From contig JAIETR010000002.1 of NCBI GenBank assembly GCA_019745075.1, positions 1-64,000 on the forward strand: DNA of 64,000 nucleotides. Reading direction: 5' to 3'. The notes under the pieces were generated by a model that was not told where the DNA came from, made no database searches, and worked only from the letters and a program-made list of their open reading frames with translations. The position numbers and the translations under genes are program-made. Each line of letters begins with the position of its first letter. The first letter of the stretch is position 1. The stretch is from Qipengyuania sp. Its GTDB lineage: Bacteria > Pseudomonadota > Alphaproteobacteria > Sphingomonadales > Sphingomonadaceae. This document shows, one piece after another, positions 50,229 through 57,483 of the stretch.

Positions 50229-51411
50229 CGAACCCGGTCTCTCCCACCGACGACAAGTCGTTGATCGCGAACAGCAGGTGCTTGTAGGCGGCGTCCTCGC
50301 GATAGAAGCCGCGGAGCTGTTTGTAGCGCACCAGCGCCAGCGCTGCATTGATGGCATTGAGCTCGCCGATCTGAATATTGGTGCGATAGAGATCGGCGGG
50401 TCCGTCGTTCAGCTCCGCCAAGCCGAGCTGCATCATCGCCTGCGCCTCTTCCGCCGGATAGTGCGTCACGCGGAGCATCCCGGCGAGTCCGTCATGCTTG
50501 CGTTTCAAACCCATGCCGACGTCGATGAAGGCAATACCCAGCTCGGTGAGCACCGTGAAGATCGCGGCGCGGGCGGATCCCTTATCGACGCAGACGAAAG
50601 CAAAGGTCACGCCTTCGAGCTCGGCGCGCGAGGTCTCATCGATGTAGATCGGTTTGAGCGTGAGCCCATGACGGAAGTGGGCGTAGCGCTCGCGGTAGAC
50701 GTCGGCCTTGAACCGGCCGAGCTCGCGCTCGTCGAGGCGTCCGGGCGAACGAAAGCTCGTGTGGACGTGGAACCGGTCGCCGTCGAACCCGCGGATCTCG
50801 CGGACCGGTGTCTTGACGAGGCCATCGAGCAAATGGCCGCCCGTTCCCCCTAGGCCAATAATCGCGACGACATCGTTCTCAAGCTTCGCGGTGAGGTCAC
50901 CGATCTGAGCGCGGCTGGTGAGCGTATCCTGAAACTTGAACACCGAATGGTCGGCAACGGTCTCGCAAACGCGGAAGGTGAACGGATTCGCCGCGTATTT
51001 CTCGATAGCGGGCCCGCCGATGATAGCGACATAGCTCTCAATCTTGTCAAAGAAATCGGCGAACCGGCCCGTGATCCGCGGCTTGTTCGAGAAGGACCGC
51101 TCGACCACAACGTCGCTGCATGCTGCCGAGAGCTGAATCGTGGCGGGGCCGCCACCGAGGTTGCGGATCGCCTGCCCATCGAGTCCATGCGGCAGCGAGC
51201 CGGCGAAATAGACCTGGTGATCGTCCTGCTCGACGCGTTCGCGGTCGATAAAGACGAGCTTGGTGACGAGCGCGCCCCACGCGAGCGTGCCCGTCTGATC
51301 GAGATAGGGGACATCGCGAACGATCAGGCAATTGCTGTCGAAGGCGATCGCGTATCCCTTGTCGGCCAAGCGGCCGAGGTCGGGATTACGACTGACCAGT
51401 TTCCGATACAT
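50212..51411 (-). CDS. ThiF/E1-like adenylyltransferase with N-terminal extension
   Basis: A 399-aa protein. Residues about 165-330 form a ThiF/E1 Rossmann domain: ATP loop VVAIIGLGGTGGHLLDGLVK, then REIRGFDGDRFHVHTSFRSP, the Asp/Arg pattern expected for acyl-adenylate chemistry, and a later FAFVCVDKGSARAAI strand. The N-terminal roughly 130 residues (MYRKLVSRNPDLGRLADKGY, LTKLVFIDRERVE) resemble the DUF6791 extension of ThiF proteins, sometimes regarded as E2-like, but I see no clear catalytic Cys there. ATG 51411 overlaps the ubiquitin-like gene by 26 bp. It would activate the small ubiquitin-like partner. Confidence 0.85.
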   Translation of the reverse strand: MYRKLVSRNPDLGRLADKGYAIAFDSNCLIVRDVPYLDQTGTLAWGALVTKLVFIDRERVEQDDHQVYFAGSLPHGLDGQAIRNLGGGPATIQLSAACSDVVVERSFSNKPRITGRFADFFDKIESYVAIIGGPAIEKYAANPFTFRVCETVADHSVFKFQDTLTSRAQIGDLTAKLENDVVAIIGLGGTGGHLLDGLVKTPVREIRGFDGDRFHVHTSFRSPGRLDERELGRFKADVYRERYAHFRHGLTLKPIYIDETSRAELEGVTFAFVCVDKGSARAAIFTVLTELGIAFIDVGMGLKRKHDGLAGMLRVTHYPAEEAQAMMQLGLAELNDGPADLYRTNIQIGELNAINAALALVRYKQLRGFYREDAAYKHLLFAINDLSSVGETGFDAHAA

Positions 51412-51640
51412 TGAAGAGCATCCCCTCCTTGACCTTGACGCTCGCGCCTGGCGAGAGCGTCCCTTCCGGCTTGTTGCCCTGCCCGCGCTTGTAGAGCACG
51501 GAATAGGTAATTTCGGGGTGCTGCGCATAATCGGGCACCTCCAGGGTCACGACTTCCGCGTAGCTGATGTCACCCTTGGGCCACTCGTGCTCGGTGCCTT
51601 CGACGATGATCGTTACGGTCTTTTTGTCGGGTTTCTTCAC
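51386..51640 (-). CDS. ubiquitin-like protein (multi-ubiquitin domain type)
   Basis: An 84-aa protein consisting of a single beta-grasp-like domain: TVTIIVEGTEHEWPKGDISY, AEVVTLEVPDYAQHPEITYS, VLYKRGQGNKPEGTLSPGAS and VKVKEGMLFNVSETGQS. The order fits the bacterial Multi_ubiq family (PF14452). The C-terminus ends ETGQS without a Gly-Gly, so conjugation would need trimming, an unusual linkage or no covalent transfer. It is 26 bp overlapped with the E1-like gene and 11 bp after the 46-aa gene, in one operon. The family assignment is from sequence pattern and neighbours. Confidence 0.8.
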   Translation of the reverse strand: MKKPDKKTVTIIVEGTEHEWPKGDISYAEVVTLEVPDYAQHPEITYSVLYKRGQGNKPEGTLSPGASVKVKEGMLFNVSETGQS

Positions 51641-51651
51641 GAGCTAAGCTC

Positions 51652-51792
51652 CTACTTCTTGGTGCGGTTGGGACGCTGGGTCAGCGCCGACGCAGCCGCC
51701 GTCCTGGCGGCCTTGCTCGAGCGCGGATCGCGCAGGACCTTGGATGCGGCGCTGGCAGCGCGGGCGCTGGTCACTTCGGATTTACGTTTCAT
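51652..51792 (-). CDS. 46-aa Ala/Arg-rich protein, first gene of the ubiquitin-like operon
   Basis: A short but convincing gene: MKRKSEVTSARAASAASKVL, RDPRSSKAARTAAASALTQR, then PNRTKK. The same Lys/Ala/Ser-rich pattern is common in alphaproteobacteria as a small conserved protein of unknown role. ACCGGAG lies 4 bp before the ATG. A well-spaced promoter (TTGACT-17-TATCTA) is about 55 bp upstream. It precedes the ubiquitin-like gene by 11 bp. It could be a DNA/RNA-binding or target peptide of the system; this is not established. Confidence 0.7.
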   Translation of the reverse strand: MKRKSEVTSARAASAASKVLRDPRSSKAARTAAASALTQRPNRTKK

Positions 51793-51844
51793 GGCATTCA
51801 CTCCGGTTGCTTGGCAGGCCTCCTGATGATGGCACCCGGATAGC

Positions 51845-51873
51845 TAGATAATAGCCGTAATATAGCTAGTCAA
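51845..51873 (-). promoter_or_regulatory. promoter of the ubiquitin-like operon
   Basis: On the minus strand TTGACT (51873-51868), a 17-bp spacer and TATCTA (51850-51845) form a sigma-70-like promoter for the operon starting at 51792. The spacer contains ATAGCC and TAGCTA, elements of the symmetric operator. Confidence 0.7.
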
Positions 51874-51880
51874 TGGCTAT
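51851..51880. promoter_or_regulatory. symmetric operator, ATAGCC-N6-TAGCTA-N6-GGCTAT
   Basis: ATAGCC (51851-51856) and GGCTAT (51875-51880) are reverse complements placed exactly around the palindrome TAGCTA (51863-51868). A second TAGCTA is at 51841-51846, and ATGGCTA repeats at 51873-51879 and 51884-51890, 11 bp apart. RHH regulators typically bind such arrays. It covers the minus-strand promoter and ends 17 bp before the plus-strand -35. Confidence 0.7.
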
Positions 51881-51897
51881 TGCATGGCTAATTTTTG

Positions 51898-51926
51898 TTG
51901 ACATGGCCTCCACCTGACGTTATCTG
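51898..51926 (+). promoter_or_regulatory. promoter of the RHH-GNAT pair
   Basis: A consensus -35 TTGACA (51898-51903), an exact 17-bp spacer and TATCTG (51921-51926). The RHH start codon is at 51948. The operator array lies directly upstream. Confidence 0.75.
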
Positions 51927-51947
51927 CGCGAAGCACGGAGCAATCAC

Positions 51948-52163
51948 ATGAACGACAAGCGGACTATGACGCTGAACCTCAGCGCCATTGAGATGGACAT
52001 CGTCGAGAAGCTGGCCGACGAGAAGGGTCTGTCGAAGACCGCGCTCGTGCGCCAGGCCCTGCGCCTGTACCAATCGATTTCGGATCGTATCGCGCGAGGT
52101 GAAAAGGTGTTCGTGGAAGACCCGGCGACCAAGGACAAAGCGGAACTGATGGTCCTGAGCTGA
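51948..52163 (+). CDS. ribbon-helix-helix regulator/antitoxin
   Basis: A 71-aa protein with an N-terminal RHH fold: beta strand RTMTLNLSAIEMDIVEKLAD, then KGLSKTALVRQALRLYQSIS. The C-terminus has the shape of an antitoxin tail (GEKVFVEDPATKDKAELMVL). It is followed 10 bp later by a GNAT-like acetyltransferase, the order used by GNAT toxin-antitoxin pairs such as AtaRT/TacAT. A consensus promoter with a symmetric operator lies upstream and would suit autoregulation. It could equally be a plain regulator. Confidence 0.75.
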   Translation: MNDKRTMTLNLSAIEMDIVEKLADEKGLSKTALVRQALRLYQSISDRIARGEKVFVEDPATKDKAELMVLS

Positions 52164-52173
52164 GTCCACGCGC

Positions 52174-52806
52174 GTGCTCGATAAACCGCTCGCGACATTC
52201 TCGGTTGTCGATCGGGAAACGAACACACCCACGGCGCTCGAGCTGTGGAGCCCGATCGCCAAACGGCACAAAGATCAATTCGTGAAGCAATGGCGCCCCA
52301 TCTTCGATCGCCAGCTCGACGAGATCCGGGCCAAGGGCGGGAATGTCGACGAAGTTGTCCAGATGCGCATGATCCAGGATGCACACTGGCAATGGGCAAG
52401 CAAGGCCGATGCCCTCGAGGGTCGGCTGGACTGGGTGTCTTTCGCGCTCGAGGGCCAGGGCGTCGCGCAAGGCTTGATGTTTGCGCAGACGGCAGGGTTT
52501 GCGAAGGAAGCGTCACAGAAAGGCAAGCCGCTCGTAAAGGTCGTGCTGCTCGCGAGCGCACCGTGGAACCGGCCGACTTTGGCCGCTGTTCCTCGCTTCA
52601 AGAGCATCGGGCGGATTCTGCTCGGCGCGGCGATCTCCCTTAGTTTCCATGAGGAGTTCGCCGGGCGCGTAGGCCTACACGCCCTACCTCAGGCCGAGAC
52701 CTGGTATCGCGACGTTTGCGGGATGACCGACCTCGGGGTCGACGGCACGGGCATGCGGTATTTCGAAACCACCGAGGACCAGGCAAAAGCCTTCCTCGCA
52801 ATTTAG
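52174..52806 (+). CDS. GNAT-like acetyltransferase, RHH-linked
   Basis: A 210-aa protein starting at GTG 52174, 10 bp after the RHH stop. The acetyl-CoA site is suggested by RFKSIGRILLGAAISLSFHE and the following GRVGLHALPQAETWYRDVCG, where GNAT motif A/B and a conserved Tyr would fall. The N-terminal half (IAKRHKDQFVKQWRPIFDRQ, HWQWASKADALEGRLDWVSF) is helical. It is longer than usual GNAT toxins (about 160-180 aa). It may be a toxin paired with the RHH antitoxin, or an ordinary acetyltransferase. No catalytic test is possible from sequence. Confidence 0.65.
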   Translation: MLDKPLATFSVVDRETNTPTALELWSPIAKRHKDQFVKQWRPIFDRQLDEIRAKGGNVDEVVQMRMIQDAHWQWASKADALEGRLDWVSFALEGQGVAQGLMFAQTAGFAKEASQKGKPLVKVVLLASAPWNRPTLAAVPRFKSIGRILLGAAISLSFHEEFAGRVGLHALPQAETWYRDVCGMTDLGVDGTGMRYFETTEDQAKAFLAI

Positions 52807-52820
52807 GAAAGGAGCTCGAG

Positions 52821-53324
52821 ATGGAAATCCTCATCTCTCAGGATTGGCTCCAGCGCCGGATCGACACGGACCCCATCGTCGATACCGATGCAGGAGCGCC
52901 GATAATGATCCTTCAGGACATCGGTATGTTCTTGTCGCCCGAGCTTTGCGGCGACAATCCAGAGCGTAGCGACCGGCTCGCGCACAGCTTCGGCGTGCTC
53001 GTTCGCCAACTACGACGACGCGACAGTCTGTCGATCGAAGATCTGGCTAAGAAGGCGCGGATCGACCCCGAGGATCTACGCCAAGTCGAGCACGATCCGC
53101 ATTACCGGGCCAAACCCCGGCTGATCCACCAACTCGCGGGCGTGTTCGAGATTCCGGAGCGATCGCTGATGGTTCTGTCCGGAGCCATGGTCGCCAATGA
53201 CAATGCGCTCGAGGAGGAAGCCGAACGGTTCGCGGCAATGAGCGACGATATGTCGAAACTGACCCGGGACGAACGGCGCTTGCTGAATGATTTCGTCAAG
53301 TTCCTGTCGGAACGGGTCCACTGA
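52821..53324 (+). CDS. XRE-family transcriptional regulator
   Basis: A 167-aa protein. An HTH_XRE domain lies in the middle (about 60-115): SFGVLVRQLRRRDSLSIEDL, AKKARIDPEDLRQVEHDPHY, then LAGVFEIPERSLMVLSG. A helical C-terminal tail follows. ATG 52821 has AAAGGAG upstream. An ImmA/IrrE metallopeptidase follows 7 bp later. XRE repressor plus ImmA is a known ICE and prophage control pair in which the peptidase cleaves the repressor. It may regulate the adjacent transfer or toxin genes. Confidence 0.88.
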   Translation: MEILISQDWLQRRIDTDPIVDTDAGAPIMILQDIGMFLSPELCGDNPERSDRLAHSFGVLVRQLRRRDSLSIEDLAKKARIDPEDLRQVEHDPHYRAKPRLIHQLAGVFEIPERSLMVLSGAMVANDNALEEEAERFAAMSDDMSKLTRDERRLLNDFVKFLSERVH

Positions 53325-53331
53325 GCGAAAC

Positions 53332-54249
53332 ATGCTTATCGGGCAAGTCGGTGAATACGAGGCGAGCGATATCGAAGCCATCGTCACTCGCCTCCTGAAG
53401 GACCTCGGAAATCCCGAACCCCCGCTCGATCTGGAATCGGTGCGCCGCCAGCTCGATCTCGATCTCAAATACTACAGCTCTAACGATGTCGGCGTGTTCG
53501 ACGAGGTGGCCCACCGGTTGAAAATGGCCGGGAAACAGCTGTTCGACAAACCCACGGCACTCTTCGATGCCATCCGTAAGGCCGGCCTTTCCGCCTTGTG
53601 GGTTCCCTCATCGCGGCGGATTATGATCGACCAGGAGGTGCCCCAGCCCAAACACCGCTGGATCGAAGGGCACGAGATCGGACATAGCCTGATCCCATGG
53701 CACCGTGAATTCCTCTTCGGCGATGACAGCGTGACCCTCGACCCTTCGTGCCATGCGACGGTCGAGGCGGAAGCGAACTTCGCCTCGGCGCGGTTGCTCT
53801 TCCTCCAAGAGCGCTTCGGCGCGGAAGCCCGCGATTGCGACTTGGACTTCGACACGATCAAGATGATGGCCAAGCGTTACGGAAACACTCTGACCTCGAC
53901 CTTTTGGCGGATCGTCGAAGACAGGGAGCCCGATCGACCGGTTTTCGGTATGATGACCGCCCACCCTCGCCATCCTGACATCGGGACTGGCGAGAATGGC
54001 GAGACGATCCGCTACTTCATCCGATCGAAGGCATTCCGCGAGAAATTTGCCGGGTTCAGCCCCGAGCAGGGCTACGCGCTGATCGAGAAACATGCGACCG
54101 GGCGAAGGCGGGGACCGGTATTCGAAGAAACGGACACGATCATCAATGACCGTGATGAGCCATGCGAGTTCTATTTCGAAAGCTTCTGCAACGCCTATAG
54201 CTTGCTCACGGTCGGCTCATTCTTGGGTCAGCGAGGAATCACCGTCTAA
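53332..54249 (+). CDS. ImmA/IrrE-family metallopeptidase
   Basis: A 305-aa zinc metallopeptidase. The N-terminal part is helical (ASDIEAIVTRLLKDLGNPEP). The HExxH motif is HRWIEGHEIGHSLIPWHREF near residues 103-122. VEAEANFASARLLFLQERFG follows and contains the third zinc-ligand Glu. The C-terminal half (about 200-305) is unassigned, making it longer than minimal ImmA. In ICEBs1-type elements ImmA cleaves the XRE repressor ImmR upon a signal. It lies 7 bp downstream of an XRE gene, so the same relation is likely. Confidence 0.9.
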   Translation: MLIGQVGEYEASDIEAIVTRLLKDLGNPEPPLDLESVRRQLDLDLKYYSSNDVGVFDEVAHRLKMAGKQLFDKPTALFDAIRKAGLSALWVPSSRRIMIDQEVPQPKHRWIEGHEIGHSLIPWHREFLFGDDSVTLDPSCHATVEAEANFASARLLFLQERFGAEARDCDLDFDTIKMMAKRYGNTLTSTFWRIVEDREPDRPVFGMMTAHPRHPDIGTGENGETIRYFIRSKAFREKFAGFSPEQGYALIEKHATGRRRGPVFEETDTIINDRDEPCEFYFESFCNAYSLLTVGSFLGQRGITV

Positions 54250-54517
54250 CCCAACCCAGCGACCAGAAGGCCTGTCGGCGAGCGTTCGCAAACCACGCTA
54301 TCAATGAGCTGATTTGATCTCGTCCCTTCACTTCGAAAGCGACGGCAGCTTACGGGAACCACGATCACATTGCTCAATGTCAGCGATTGGGGCGCACTGC
54401 TGCCATCGGGAGGGGGAGGGGGCGCTAGCCGGCGATGCAAGTGGGGAGCGAATATCGCTGAAATCGAATTCCCTCCCGTCGCTCGCAAGTTTCGGCTATG
54501 TTCTGAGGAGCAGCAAG

Positions 54518-54748
54518 ATGAACGCAATCATGACTGATTTCCACCGTCACCGCACAGGCCAGCCAGTCCCCCGAAATTGGGAGGGCTTCGCCGAAATCGA
54601 TCAGGCGATCCATGAGAATCGACTAACGGAATATCGGATCAGGAAATCGTGGGCGGACCCATTGGCGAGGAAGCTGACGATTGCGGGTACGCTCGTGATC
54701 CTGGCGGTATTCTCGTTCTTAATCGGTGCGTCTTTTGGACTATGGTGA
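54518..54748 (+). CDS. small single-pass membrane protein
   Basis: A 76-aa protein: MNAIMTDFHRHRTGQPVPRN, then IHENRLTEYRIRKSWADPLA, and a C-terminal membrane helix LTIAGTLVILAVFSFLIGAS. GAGGAG precedes ATG 54518; the longer frame upstream is not protein-like. I recognise no family. It faces traG tail to tail with 12 bp between stops. The 268 bp upstream contain no other gene. Confidence 0.6.
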   Translation: MNAIMTDFHRHRTGQPVPRNWEGFAEIDQAIHENRLTEYRIRKSWADPLARKLTIAGTLVILAVFSFLIGASFGLW

Positions 54749-54760
54749 CCTGGCTCCAAA

Positions 54761-57463
54761 TCACCACTCCTTCACATCGTCGGCCGCCTCAGCACTCGCT
54801 CCCCGGGCGCCTCTGGTGACGGCGTCGAGGCGCTCTCTCGTTCCACCTATCTGCTGCCGGCCAGCGGCCTGAACACGCCCAACCTCATCGCGGATGCCGT
54901 CAGTATCCACCTGCGGCACGCTTGAAGGCATGCTCCCGCCGATCGCAGCACGGCTTCGAACTGCTTCAGCGTCAGAGATGCTTGGGCGAGAGACAGGCTG
55001 TCCGGCAACAAGCACCAGACGATCCTCGATTCCATCGCGGAGCTGTTCAGCATAGCTTTCGATGAACTTCGCCTGCAGCGCCTGGCCTTCCGGACTGAGT
55101 TGGAACGCCACGTCGTCGAAGCGGACGTCTCCATAGAAATCCCGATTGCGCTCGATCTCAACCAGGCCCCATTCGCGGTAGGCTTGGGACAGGTTGAGGC
55201 TACCGGCCGCACTTTTGCCTTCGAAGAACGACGCCTGGTTTTCCAAACGGTTCGCAAGTTCTTCCGCGCGCCGCGCCTCGCGGCTGTAGCTTTGCGCTTC
55301 CGTCAGAGAGGCGTTCATGCCGCTCGCTGTGGTCGAGATCGATGAGCTCGACGAGGTGCTGACCGAGCGGATGAAACTGTCTCGCGTGCTCGACCAGTTA
55401 CGACTGTCCGACATCTGCTGAAGACTACCCGTAATGCGGGATCGGTCTTCCGAAGCGATGCCGAGGTCGCTGTCCGTCCAGGTACGGGTGCCGCCGCCCC
55501 TGGCACCGATACTTCCGGATAGAAGACCAGCTTCTCCACCTACCTTTACGCCAGCTTCACCGCCGAGGAACCATGCGGAACTGATATCGTCCGCAGCGCG
55601 GCGTGAGAGGCCGAACTGGCGCTGCAGGTTGGTCGATGCCTGATCGACTTCGCTGAAGGCGGTCTGGATGCTGTCCGAGCTGGACTGGCCGGTGGCGGTT
55701 TCGAAGGAACTGCCGCGGCTGAATTGATCTCGGAGCTCGCGGAACCTGGTGACGGCGCTGGTCGTCGATTCCGTGGCGATGTTCGAATAGGTCTCGCTGT
55801 TGGAGCGGGCTTGCGAGGCCATCGTCGAGAGGCGCGAGGTGAACTCCTGGCCGAGCGTGGGAGTGAAGGGGTAGCTCGAATTGGGGAGCTGGTCGTAACT
55901 TGCCTCGGCAAAGCTCGTGGTCATCGAGCCGGTGTCGCTGAATGTCCGGGTCTGGCCGGCGCCGTAGGTGAAGCTCGGCGCGATCGTCCCTTGAGCGAAC
56001 TGCCGGGTGAGCACGCTCGAATTCTCGAAGCTGGTATTGCCGAGCGCGACATTGCCGGTGCTCGCCTCGCGCGCCGCTTCCTCTGCGGCATTCTGGCTCG
56101 GGTTGAGATAGCTCGTCGCGTGATGCGAGATCGCCATCGCGCCCTTGGCAACCCCGCCGGCCAGGAACGGCACCGAGGCGATGAGGTAGCCGGCCAGCAC
56201 GCCGATGTCGCTGTTCACGTCGGCCATGCCGGTGAAGCTGGCGAGACTGAGGCCGCTGGTTCCTGCGACCGCGGTCATGTCGGCCGCTCCCTTCACCATC
56301 AGCATCATGTGCAGAATCACGAAGAGGGGACCCCATGCGGCCAGATAGAAGAAGCCGGTGACATAACCCTTCAAGGCGAGCGGGCCGGTCTTCGGCATGA
56401 GAAACAGGGGGAAGAGGACCGGGAACAGCGCGTAGAAGAGGACCGTCAGCACGACGTTGAGCAGGGGAACCCATTTCATCGCATTGCTGGCGATCGAGCT
56501 GTAGGTCCGCTCGGTCTGAATGTCGGCGCGCGTCTGGGCGTAGACATCCACATTGCCGGCGCCGCTGCTGCCCGACATCGAATGCATGGCCTGGCTCATC
56601 GCGTTGATCGTCAGCGTCTGCTTGAAGATGTCGGCCGCATTGGCCGAGACGCCGCTGAGGTACTGATAGGCGAGCGGAAGGTCGGCGAAGAGCTTGGCCT
56701 TGGCGAGCGCCGCCGTCTGGTTGGGGTAAAGCTGGCGGCCGAACACCGTTCCCATGCCGTCGATCAGGCTCGCCCACTGGCCGTTCAGCGCGCTGTAGGC
56801 ATCGCGGCAGGTGACGATATTCGACGTCACTTGTCCGGATGACGGATCGCGCGTGAGGAAGCGCTGTGCGCGGGCCTGGCTGCCCGGTGCGATCGTCGTC
56901 CAGATGTCATTGGTCTCCGCAAGCTCCTTCATGGAGTAGCGGCCGAGCAGCACGTCGTAGAACACACACTGCCGGAAATGCTCGTCGAGATTGGCGGCAA
57001 ATTCGGGGTCGGAGATGCGCAAGCTGCGCGTGGCGTCGTAGAGCCGCGCTCCGTAGATAATGCCGTTCTTCGAGTAGTTGAGGTCGCCCGGCAAGCCGAA
57101 GACCACCTCGGCCGAGCCAGTAAGGTAATCTCCCACCTGGCTGGTAAAGCTCGCCATCAGTGCAAGGCCCAGCGGCACGTTGCTGACGTTGGCGGGGGCG
57201 AGGCCCGGGTTGAGCCGGTCGGTCACATGGACGTCGAGCCGCGGCACCATCAGGCACGAGTAGATCAGCGTCGCGCCGAGGAACCAGTTGATCCAGGCGC
57301 GCCAGTCCTGGTTGAACGCCAGCGTCAAGGCGGAAAGGCCAAGGCCCATCACCAGCACCACCTGGATCAGGCTCTTGTAGCCGCCATTGCCGGTCCAGGC
57401 GGCGACGGCCTGGAACACGTTGACCAGATAGTCGCCACCGCCGACCGTGAAGACCTCGACCAT
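54761..57463 (-). CDS. traG: F-type mating-pair stabilisation protein TraG
   Basis: A 900-aa inner-membrane protein. The N-terminal half has several membrane helices (IQVVLVMGLGLSALTLAFNQ, WINWFLGATLIYSCLMVPRL, LLNVVLTVLFYALFPVLFPL). A long Ser/Thr/Gln-rich periplasmic C-terminal domain follows (about 530-900). This fits F TraG (938 aa), which works in pilus assembly, mating-pair stabilisation and entry exclusion. ATG 57463 (MVEVFTVGGGDY) matches the usual start; the preceding 73 codons of open frame lie within traH. It is the last gene of the T4SS operon in this direction. Confidence 0.93.
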   Translation of the reverse strand: MVEVFTVGGGDYLVNVFQAVAAWTGNGGYKSLIQVVLVMGLGLSALTLAFNQDWRAWINWFLGATLIYSCLMVPRLDVHVTDRLNPGLAPANVSNVPLGLALMASFTSQVGDYLTGSAEVVFGLPGDLNYSKNGIIYGARLYDATRSLRISDPEFAANLDEHFRQCVFYDVLLGRYSMKELAETNDIWTTIAPGSQARAQRFLTRDPSSGQVTSNIVTCRDAYSALNGQWASLIDGMGTVFGRQLYPNQTAALAKAKLFADLPLAYQYLSGVSANAADIFKQTLTINAMSQAMHSMSGSSGAGNVDVYAQTRADIQTERTYSSIASNAMKWVPLLNVVLTVLFYALFPVLFPLFLMPKTGPLALKGYVTGFFYLAAWGPLFVILHMMLMVKGAADMTAVAGTSGLSLASFTGMADVNSDIGVLAGYLIASVPFLAGGVAKGAMAISHHATSYLNPSQNAAEEAAREASTGNVALGNTSFENSSVLTRQFAQGTIAPSFTYGAGQTRTFSDTGSMTTSFAEASYDQLPNSSYPFTPTLGQEFTSRLSTMASQARSNSETYSNIATESTTSAVTRFRELRDQFSRGSSFETATGQSSSDSIQTAFSEVDQASTNLQRQFGLSRRAADDISSAWFLGGEAGVKVGGEAGLLSGSIGARGGGTRTWTDSDLGIASEDRSRITGSLQQMSDSRNWSSTRDSFIRSVSTSSSSSISTTASGMNASLTEAQSYSREARRAEELANRLENQASFFEGKSAAGSLNLSQAYREWGLVEIERNRDFYGDVRFDDVAFQLSPEGQALQAKFIESYAEQLRDGIEDRLVLVAGQPVSRPSISDAEAVRSRAAIGGSMPSSVPQVDTDGIRDEVGRVQAAGRQQIGGTRERLDAVTRGARGASAEAADDVKEW

Positions 57464-57483
57464 GGCTCGTGTCCTCGCGCGGA

